Program-made: the position numbers and the translations under genes | The notes under the pieces: generated by a model | Database searches by the model: none | The model's input: the letters and a program-made list of their open reading frames with translations, nothing else | Told to the model about the DNA's origin: nothing | Shown: positions 56,542-64,000 of the stretch, piece by piece | How the letters are laid out: every line of letters starts with the position of its first letter | How positions within the stretch are numbered: position 1 is the stretch's first letter | Source: Anniella stebbinsi | Lineage: Eukaryota; Chordata; Lepidosauria; Squamata; Anniellidae | Assembly: GCA_029215795.1 (NCBI GenBank) | Contig: JARDYH010000002.1 | Location: forward strand, 110,668,501 to 110,732,500 | Length of the DNA: 64,000 nucleotides | Reading direction: 5' to 3'

Positions 56542-57511
56542 CACCCTTATGCAGCCCTGATAAGGGAGGGAGATGCATTTCTTTCTCTCCCACCTACCCA
56601 GGGAAAAGTAGCTTGGGAGGGGTGATTTTTAATGGGGGGAAATGTCAGAGGGCTTAGAGGCCCTCTCCAGTCTTTCACTCCTTATTGCACCTGGTAAAAG
56701 CAAAAGTGTCAGAGGAAAAATTACTTGCCTCTGAGTGTCATGTATAATTTGGTCCTCAGGCAGAAGGGAAATATGAGGACATCTGGGGAAAGGTTTTTGA
56801 GCATACAGTGTAGAAATAAATTAGCAGGGAATTCCCTTCACTCAGAGAGCAATGCACACCCCTCTAAATTCTCTGAACATTCCCCCAGAGATCAGCTGAT
56901 CGGATGCAGTGTTCTCATTTCCTAGTAGAAAATATTTAATTCTGGCTGATCCAACCTTGGTACTATGCTTCCTGGAGTGAACAAAATAGGAATTCATGTC
57001 TGGCTACCTCTGGACATAACAACTATAGTTCAGTGTTCTTCCTCAACATGGAATAGAAAGTTATGTGCTGAAAGAAGTTACTTTCTACCTGCTCCTATGA
57101 ATGAACTGATACCAGTTGAAGGGCTGGAACTAGGAGATATTTGAGAAATGACTGAAATGGAGCACAGCACATTCAAGGAGTTGATTAACAGAGCTGTGCA
57201 AAAGTCCAGTGACGTAACAAGGACAATTTAAATGTAGGTAACTTTAATCAAAACATAAGTTAGATCATGTGAAATGATCATAATTGTGAAATGTTTTTCT
57301 TTGTTTATTATAGAGCCTAGGTCTACATTTCTCAAGGGCAAAGGGTCTCATCTAGGGGCTGAACTGAAATGGCCCTCCACATTTCAAGGACAGAGGACAG
57401 GAATGGCTATTTGGGGTGAGGGGCAGTACCCCCGATAATTCTGGATGCTCATCTTCTGCCATGCTCCTTCCTTCTTTCCTTCATTCCTTGTTTAAAAAAT
57501 CCCACACACTC
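56365..57511. other. Anonymous DNA with an (AAT)n run at 56508-56539
   Basis: No gene or recognised transposon end. Confidence 0.45.
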
Positions 57512-57634
57512 AGAGCTTATCTACACTACTGCTTTAAAACGGTTTATAACAGTTTTAAACCGGTTAATAACTGTTATTGACCGCTTTAAAACTGTTATAA
57601 ACCGTTTTAAAGCAGTAGTGTAGATAGGCTGTCT
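57512..57634. mobile_element. Small inverted-repeat element, 'GAGCTTATCTACACTACTGC' family
   Basis: The left part 'atctacactactgctttaaa' recurs inverted as 'tttaaagcagtagtgtagat'. Almost the whole 120 bp is a palindrome of 'aaaacggtttataacagttt' character. Same family as 5006-5158. Confidence 0.7.
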
Positions 57635-57710
57635 GAGGTTCATCACATGAGGCTAAAATCCCACATCCTTACTGGAGCTTTCTACTTCCAGTTTCTTTGT
57701 AGGATTACGA

Positions 57711-58005
57711 TGGGCTTCTTTACACGACGGACATGTGATTTGAATTGAAAACTTCCTTTCTCGACAATGTTCTATATGTTTCATTATAGAATGCCATCTT
57801 GTGGCTGTATTATAGCACAATGCCATCATTACACACTGCTAATATCTTGCATTATTGTTTGTTATCGGTTTATCTCCAATCTTTTTACAAGCGGTATAAA
57901 TAAAGCTCAAAAATCATGGGAGATTCTCTGGAGGTTGACAACGTCATGTAAAGGAGCTACAAACATCCATGAGCGAGCAATCACAAGCATGTAATAAAGA
58001 CCTCA
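57711..58005. mobile_element. Inverted-repeat element, 'TAGGGGCTTCTTTA' family, copy C
   Basis: Starts 'tgggcttctttacacgac' and ends 'taataaagacctca'. Interior landmarks 'catgtgatttgaattgaaaa', 'gccatcttgtggctg' and 'catccatgagcgagcaatca' match copies A and B. This copy is uninterrupted and about 295 bp. Confidence 0.55.
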
Positions 58006-58860
58006 AGTAGAAGTGATATCTGTCTGCACAGCATGAAAGAGAGTTAACCCGTTGGGACAATTGGCTGACAGCCATCTTTAGCCTCCTCTCCTCGCAGGAG
58101 GTGTGGGATGGTGCTACATCTGGCATAGCACTGTTCAGTGCTGTCTGGAAGGAGAATAATGGCAGGCAGCCATCCAGAGGAGTGTTAATTCTCTCTCTTT
58201 CTCTCTCTCTCTCTCTTTCTCTCTCCTCTCTGCCTTTGTGCAGAGAGAAAGAGTGTAGGAGAAAGCACACATCTTAAACTGTAGAGACAGAAAAAGAAAC
58301 AAAGAAGACAGGTAAAGGTAAGTTCTTCCCCAATTTTTTAGGGTAGCTCCTCCCATCCCAAAATTGTCCTCCTATTTCAGTGCAGGGTCAAGCTAGTTTA
58401 AACCAAAACTGTTCTGCTTACCCCTAGTATCATCCCTCAGCTCTTATTACCCCTTGAAAATTCACCCCACCACCACCAGTTTCAGTTTCTGGGATCAATA
58501 CTGGAAATAAAGGAGGATACCACTGGGATGGGAAGATGGGTTGTAGTGATTAGTAGCCAAGTTAAATTAATTTTCCTTTTTCCTGTTCTTGTACAATCAT
58601 CTGTTTGTCCTCATCGCACAATGTTAACATTAAAAATACACTAGATAATGTTAGTATTTTGTTCAGGATGGTAGTAAAGGTTTGGTAAATTTGTTAGGAA
58701 GAATTAATTGTTAGAGAATATAGCAAAGGAGAAGAAGGTAGTCAGATGTATTACTTAGAAAATTAGAAATTGTAAATGCTTATGTGCTTAGAATATTGAA
58801 ATTGAAGGTAACAAAGGTAACTGGAGAAGGAGTAAGATACATCGCTTATAAAATTTAAAA
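58006..58860. other. Anonymous DNA with a (TC)n run at 58191-58226
   Basis: No gene recognised. Confidence 0.45.
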
Positions 58861-58861
58861 A

Positions 58862-59015
58862 AATTATAAAGGTGATAGAGCTTCAGAGCTAGAAAATATT
58901 TTATACCACTCAATTGGAAATCCATCTGGACCAGGTGATTTCCCAGTGTTCATATTCATTATTGCATTCATAATTTCCTCCAAATGCAGAGGAGATAAAA
59001 GAAGCTGTCGTTGTG
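58862..59015 (-). mobile_element. Old L1 ORF2 fragment, antisense
   Basis: On the minus strand the frame reads LSPLHLEEIMNAIMNMNTGK then SPGPDGFPIEWYK, the conserved start of an L1-type reverse transcriptase (GKSPG.DG...E.YK). It is a different, more diverged L1 lineage from the two above. Only about 50 codons are present. Confidence 0.7.
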
Positions 59016-59067
59016 ATGAATCCACGTAGGCCCAACAAAGGGGGGCAAGTGCCCGGCCCCGACACTT

Positions 59068-59245
59068 CAGTACAACCTCCTGCTGGAGCACTTGGTAGGT
59101 GAGAAGTGTGGGCCGAGGCAGGTGCAGGCCTTTGACCTGGCTACCCTCAGAGGCTTCCCAGGGCCCACCAAAAGCCCCGAGCGGAAGATGATTCAGTGGG
59201 CCATGGAGAGCTGTGGTTTCAAGGTGGCCCTGGCCTGCGTCAGGG
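59068..59245 (+). pseudogene. Exon-like coding fragment of unknown identity
   Basis: A GC-rich frame reads like ordinary protein, for example YNLLLEHLVGEKCGPRQVQA and SPERKMIQWAMESCGFKVAL. It is preceded by 'gacacttcag' (acceptor-like) and followed by 'caggggtgagag' (donor-like). The composition is unlike the AT-rich flanks. It continues open to a stop near 59265. It could be a real exon of an unseen gene, or a captured or retroposed gene piece. I do not recognise the protein. Confidence 0.4.
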
Positions 59246-59540
59246 GTGAGAGAGAAAAGAAATGAATTTAATTTGTTTTACAGTTACCTCACAGGCCTAG
59301 CACTGGCCTACCTTGCGGGGTTATCATGAGGGTAAGAGAGGAAAAAAGGAAATGAATTTAATTCGTAGTAATTTAATTAGTAATAATGTAGTAGGCCTAG
59401 CACCAGCCTACTACTTTAAAATGATTACCTCACAGACATATCTTAGGGGGCCCGAGCAATGCCTGGTATATCAGCTAGTATTTTAATAAAAGGAACTGAA
59501 ATATAACATGTGGGGGAAGTTTTACTTTAATGCCACAATA
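59246..59540. other. Anonymous DNA, no gene seen
   Basis: Contains a diverged duplication of 'aaatgaatttaatt' flanking 'cctagcac.ggccta' type text (59263-59420), otherwise nothing recognised. Confidence 0.4.
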
Positions 59541-59543
59541 CAT

Positions 59544-59544
<1 letters not shown>

Positions 59545-59581
<37 letters not shown>

Positions 59582-59870
59582 TATATCTCACCTTTTTCCC
59601 AGGGCTAGGACTCAAGGTGATTTACAAGATTAAAACATGTACAATTAAAACATAAATATAAGTTCACGAAAGTTAAAATAGAATTAAACCTGCAATAAAA
59701 TTAAAAACTTTTTTAAAAATTAAAAACAGTAACAGATTTCAAAAAACAACAACAACCTACATTAACACAGGTCCATAGTATTTCCAAAAGCCTGCTGGAA
59801 TAAAAAAGTTTTTATGTAGCAAATGAGCATACAGAAGGAACTTCCCAATAGTCCTAAAAACCATGACTTT
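59545..59870 (-). mobile_element. LINE 3' tail, antisense
   Basis: (TTA)n at 59549-59583, then 'tttatatctcacctttttcc', 'aaggtgatttacaagattaa' and A/T-rich sequence, follows the order of the LINE tail at 48236-48624. Family not certain. Confidence 0.5.
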
Positions 59871-61273
59871 CTGTATTGCTTACAGAGGTTTTCTCGCCCT
59901 TTTCAATAACGGGGATTCATGAATAATATAACATTTATATATCACTTTAGAGTGTCCAAACCTTTTCACAAAATTGTCTCATTAATCCTTAAGGCACACC
60001 TAAACAGCAGACCAGTAGTACTTCTGTCACATTGCCACTGAAGGATTTGTGATCACTAGGTGTGAGGCGGACGATCCATGGTCAAGATGTGTTTTGTTTT
60101 TTATTGACGTAATAGAAGCCATTGCAGGGCAATTAGCAAGAGTGTTATTTGAATGTAAGATAGTCACGTGTCATACTTTACAGAGGACAACCCTCTTTTT
60201 AAAGAGCTGTGAGAAGAGTGTCCATCATTTGAAGGTATCTTCCTTCATTTGAAGGGCTGCCTGGTTCAAGTCCATTTTAAACATAAAGAAGAGAGAGCAG
60301 GGCCTTGAAGTTGCCTATCAATAGTTAGTACCTGGCTAGCAGACTGGCCAGACACATAGGTCACAGTCATTCCCATTATGATGAGATGTATTATATTTCT
60401 ATTTAAATTATAGTAATTACTTCCAATTTTGCATATATTTTGCAAATCTGTTGCCTTTTTTGTTCACTTTTTGGGTGATACATTTCTACTTTGGGGGCGA
60501 TGCACAAATGGCCAGCCAATATTAACTAGGAAAACAGTAGGATGGGGGAGATTAACCCCACTCTCCCAGTATCATGGTCTTGATCCAGTTTGGAACCCAT
60601 AATGCTGCTATTATTTAAACACACACACACACACACACACACACACCAGTCTTTCTGCTCATGGATCTCCTGTCTCATGTCTACTTTGGCCCTAAGAGAT
60701 AGTCCCTTACCTAAGTCTAGCTCATGGATGAACTGAAATTTTAAAAAGGGACTTTTGCTTTTTCATTTGCTGCTCACACTTTCATCCATTCATTGTGCAG
60801 GGGTCTCCAACTTTTTTGGATTGGTGGGAATTTTGAGAGAATGTCACCAGCGCTCTCACAAAATGGCTGACTATGTCATCGAGGGCATAGTCAGTCACAA
60901 AGCACTCATTTCCTGGAAGGCAAAACTGGTGAGGCTCAATGAAAAGCAACTTGCCCAAGAACCTAATTACAAGGCAGACGTTGGGTCTGAGCTCCAAAAC
61001 ACAAAACCGTTCTTTTTGACCCCAAAAGAGATGACTCAGGAAAGCAGTACTTCACGTTGCAGCATATCAGCCTCCTAAATTCCTAGGTTTTTTTTTTAAA
61101 AAAAAATGATTTTAGCCAGGGCAGAAAGCCTGGTGGGCACCAAGAAAGGTGCCTGTGTGGGCGCATTGGTACCCATGGATACCATGCTGGAGGTACCCAC
61201 ATATCCATTCAAATCCCTGACATGAAAGTGAAATGCCTGGAGCTGTCTCAACACCAGTAGTTCCATCACCAAG
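59871..61273. other. Mostly anonymous DNA; (AC)n run at 60621-60647
   Basis: Sequence from about 60797 ('caggggtctccaactttttt') looks like the start of an old dispersed DNA element, and the 107-codon ORF there (60755-61078) is judged to be part of that repeat. No gene recognised. Confidence 0.4.
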
Positions 61274-62036
61274 ACCCTTTCTGCGTCATAGGGGTGTAGA
61301 GGGAGGGAGGGCGATCCCAGAAGTACCTAATACACACCATCGGCACACAGGGAAGGAGGGAGGGCGATCCCGGAAGTACCTAATACACACCATCGGCACA
61401 CAGGGAAGGAGGGAGGGTGATCCCGGAAGTACCTAATACACACCATCGGCACACAGGGAAGGAGGGAGGGCGATCCCGGAAGTACCTAATACACACCATC
61501 GGCACACAGGGAAGGAGGGAGGGCGATCCCGGAAGTACCTAATACACACCATCGGCACACAGGGAAGGAGGGAGGGCGATCCCGGAAGTACCTAATACAC
61601 ACCATCGGCACACAGGGAAGGAGGGAGGGCGATCCCGGAAGTACCTAATACACACCATCGGCACACAGGGAAGGAGGGAGGGCGATCCCGGAAGTACCTA
61701 ATACACACCATCGGCACACAGGGAAGGAGGGAGGGCGATCCCGGAAGTACCTAATACACACCATCGGCACACAGGGAAGGAGGGAGGGCGATCCCGGAAG
61801 TACCTAATACACACCATCGGCACACAGGGAAGGAGGGAGGGCGATCCCGGAAGTACCTAATACACACCATCGGCACACAGGGAAGGAGGGAGGGCGATCC
61901 CGGAAGTACCTAATACACACCATCGGCACACAGGGAAGGAGGGAGGGCGATCCCGGAAGTACCTAATACACACCATCGGCGAACAGAGACCAGCCGGGGG
62001 CCATCCCAGGCAAACAGCCTGGTGTAGAAACAGCCC
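61274..62036. mobile_element. Inverted-repeat element expanded by a 53-bp minisatellite
   Basis: Ends 'accctttctgcgtcatagg' and 'ggtgtagaaacagccc' match the ends of the one-unit element at 3128-3252. The interior is a tandem array rather than a single unit. Outside the array the two elements share 'cagccgggggcca' and 'cagcctggtgtagaaa'. Confidence 0.75.
61291..61982 (+). repeat. 53-bp minisatellite, about 13 units
   Basis: The landmark 'cggcacacagggaaggaggg' recurs every 53 bp from 61341, with 'cgg' at 61341, 61394, 61447 and so on to 61977. Units are almost identical except at the edges, so the expansion is recent. ORFs through the array are artefacts. It is not a CRISPR array, since there are no spacers. 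Confidence 0.93.
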
Positions 62037-62220
62037 AAGTTGCAATGGTGACCTCTGGCCATTGATAAAATAGAAAATGTATAATGTGGCTCTCAGCTTA
62101 GAAAATCCAGGGAATTATCTAAGAAGGGGGAGGCAAACCACAGTTATTGATAAAGAAACAATACTCGGTACTTTGTGTCCCTTTTAGCACCATGGTTGTA
62201 AATGAATATGTTATATAAGT
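62037..62220. other. Anonymous AT-rich DNA, no gene seen
   Basis: Short gap between the minisatellite element and the target duplication of the next hAT-like element. Confidence 0.5.
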
Positions 62221-63684
62221 TAGGGATGTGCACTGGATCGGACCCGATCCACGATCCGAGTCCGGTCCAGTGGGAAATCGGATAAATTATCCGATTTCCG
62301 ATCCCGCAGCTGGATCGGCCGATCCAATCCGAACCGGTCCGAAAAAGCTCCGAACCGGTTCGGCGGATCGGCGGATCGGCGGGCGCCCACTGGCGCCCAC
62401 CGCCGCTTCCATTGGCGGGCGCCAGCGGGCGCCCGCCGATGAAAGTGGACAGCGGGGGGGGGGAGGAGGGGGGCGCTTACCTTCTCGGCCCGGTGGCTCC
62501 CGTCCGGCGCCGGCGCCTACTACTACTAGCAGGCTCCGCGGCCTGCTCTAGGGTGGCGCGCCGGGTGATGTCATCACCCGGCGCGCTACTCTAGAGCAGG
62601 CCGCGGAGCCTGCTGGTAGTAGTAGGCGCCGGCGCCGGCCGGGAGCCGCCGGGCCGGGAAGGTAAGGAGGGGGTGCGTGGAGGGGAGGAGGGGGCGCGCG
62701 GAGGGGGGAGGGGGGCCCTTACCTTCCCAGCCCGGGGGCTCCCGTCCGGCGCCGGCGCCTACTACTCCCAGCAGGCTCCGCGGCCTGCTCTAGGGTGGCG
62801 CGCCGGGTGATGTCATCACCCGGCGCGCTACTCTAGAGCAGGCCGCGGAGCCTGCTGGAAGTAGTAGGTGCCGGCGCCGGCCGGGAGCCGCCGGGCCGGG
62901 AAGGTAAGGAGGGGGTGCATGGAGGGGAGGAGGGGGCGCGCGGAGGGGGGAGGGGGGCCCTTACCTTCCCAGCCCGGGGGCTCCCGTCCGGCGCCGGCGC
63001 CTACTACTCCCAGCAGGCTCCGCGGCCTGCTCTAGGGTGGCGCGCCGGGTGATGTCATCACCCGGCGCGCTACTCTAGAGCAGGCCGCGGAGCCTGCTGG
63101 AAGTAGTAGGCGCCGGCGCCGGCCGGGAGCCGCCGGGCCGGGAAGGTAAGGAGGGGGTGCGTGGAGGGGAGGAGGGGGCGCGCGGAGGGGGGAGGGGGGA
63201 GGGGGGCCCTTACCTGCCCGGCCCGGCGGCTCCCGTCTGGCGCCGGCGCCTACTACTCCCAGCAGGCTCCGCGGCCTGCTCTAGGGTGGCGCGCCGGGTG
63301 ATGTCATCACCCGGCGCGCTACTCTAGAGCAGGCCGCGGAGCCTGCTGGAAGTAGTAGGCGCCGGCGCCGGCCGGGAGCCGCCGGGCAGGGAAGGTAAGG
63401 AGGGGGTGCGTGGAGGGGAGGAGGGGGCGCGCGGAGGGGGGAGGGGGGAGGGAGTTAGGCCCCCCCTTACCCACCCGCCGCCATTTTTTCCTCATAGACT
63501 TGCATTGCAATGCAAGTCTATGGGGAAAAAAATGGCGGCCGATCCAAAAATGTACGATTTTTGGGTCGGGATCGGACTCGATCCGGTCCGGGGGGCCTCC
63601 GATTTTGTCCGAACCGGTCCGGGACAAAATTGGAGGTCCCGATCCGGGTCCCGATCCGATCCGGGGGGTCCGTGCACACCCCTA
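62221..63684 (+). mobile_element. GC-rich hAT-like non-autonomous element with four internal hairpin units
   Basis: Starts TAGGGATGTGCACTGGATCG and ends 'ccgtgcacaccCCTA'. Perfect 8-bp target duplication ATATAAGT (62213-62220 and 63685-63692). Same family as 1947-2971 but inverted and 440 bp longer, because it has four hairpin units rather than two. The sequence near the right end ('cgccattttttcc...ggaaaaaaatggcggcc', 63478-63540) matches the left part of the other copy. No transposase. Overlapping GC-rich ORFs are judged spurious. Confidence 0.9.
62480..63400 (+). repeat. Four tandem palindromic units of about 250 bp
   Basis: Each unit is a hairpin with arms of roughly 80 bp, centred on 'gtgatgtcatcac' at 62565, 62817, 63049 and 63298 (spacings 252, 232 and 249 bp). 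Arms contain 'ggcgcgcc'-like, 'gcaggctccgcggcctgctc' and 'ggcgccggcgcc' blocks. Each unit is bounded by inverted 'ggaaggtaagg'. G-rich 'gaggggaggagggggcgcgc' linkers separate units and vary in length. Confidence 0.9.
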
Positions 63685-63692
63685 ATATAAGT

Positions 63693-64000
63693 TTCTAACA
63701 AATTCTGAACACGACTAACCATATATTTTCTGCCATATCTCATTTTCATTCTTTCTCTTTGGCTGCACCATAACTCTGGAATTCATTACCAGTTGGAAAT
63801 TCAGACCTCTTCTTTGCATATTGCGTTCTCATTGCCTTTTCAAAGGCAGTTTTAACACGCATATTTTACATTTGCTTTACCTCCCTAATATTTATTTGCA
63901 GCTCAATTAACATGCTATTCGTCCCTTCAGTTTTGACAGCTTTCTTATTATGCCCCCTTACACACACTGTTTTTATGTCTTTTTAACGTTTCGATTTCTT
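63693..64000. other. Anonymous AT-rich DNA, no gene seen
   Basis: No recognised element to the end of the window; a diverged LINE C-terminal trace ('ctggaattcattaccagttgg' type, near 63776-63800) is possible but weak. Confidence 0.4.

Noticed and set aside
60755..61078. 107-codon ORF with a hydrophobic start
   Set aside because: It begins within what looks like an old dispersed repeat ('caggggtctccaac'). Protein-like text here is likely incidental.
61233..62045. Repeat-encoded ORFs and a possible CRISPR array
   Set aside because: The 53-bp units are contiguous without spacers and the genome is vertebrate. The ORFs only reflect the repeat.
62228..63749. GC-rich ORFs in the second hAT-like element
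   Set aside because: Same reason as for the first copy; they follow the repeat units and not a conserved protein.

Overview
The window looks like intergenic or intronic DNA from a squamate reptile (lizard or snake). The evidence is the mix of repeats: young L1, L2-clade and CR1 LINEs side by side, a Sauria/ACA-type tRNA SINE, further tRNA-derived SINEs ending in the same 'cctatgttc' signature, and many non-autonomous DNA transposons. I found no host gene that I can name. Nearly all of the open reading frames belong to transposable elements or to low-complexity sequence. The species cannot be fixed from sequence alone.

Layout. 1-375 is the antisense end of an L2 LINE. 998-1317 is the first of five copies of a 320-bp fold-back element with perfect or near-perfect 8-bp target duplications. 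1947-2971 is a GC-rich hAT-like element (duplication AAAATCAG) built from large hairpins. 3376-6609 is a 3.2-kb hAT-like element (duplication CTTATCCA) carrying a different hairpin array and a GGA/GAA tract. 6.6-16 kb is mostly anonymous, AT-rich DNA with small repeats. 16308-18301 is a 5'-truncated antisense L1. 21.6-24.0 kb holds two more fold-back copies, one nested in an older inverted-repeat element. 26673-27032 is a CpG-rich inverted-repeat element. 28.4-29.6 kb is CR1 plus a tRNA SINE. 30429-36247 is a full-length L1 with a 14-bp target duplication. 38-51 kb is anonymous DNA with SINEs, CR1 tails and two more MITEs. 51.2-56.4 kb is a nest of L2 elements, including one with an uninterrupted 999-codon reading frame preceded by 118-bp tandem monomers. 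61274-62036 is a 53-bp minisatellite grown inside a small inverted-repeat element. 62221-63684 is a second, longer hairpin-array hAT-like element (duplication ATATAAGT).

How the parts relate. The two LINE classes can supply their own machinery: L1 encodes an ORF1 nucleic-acid-binding protein and an endonuclease/reverse transcriptase, and L2 encodes an endonuclease/reverse transcriptase. The SINEs presumably depend on such enzymes. The DNA elements carry no transposase and would need one in trans. Most of them share a TAGGG/TAGRG terminus and 8-bp duplications, so one or a few hAT transposases probably mobilised several unrelated-looking families. The most unusual material is the hAT-like elements whose interior is a variable-number array of about 170-180-bp palindromes (two units in one copy, four in the other), and the minisatellite array that still has a one-unit relative elsewhere in the same window.

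Limits. Family names rest on motifs, termini and target duplications read by eye. No database search was run.
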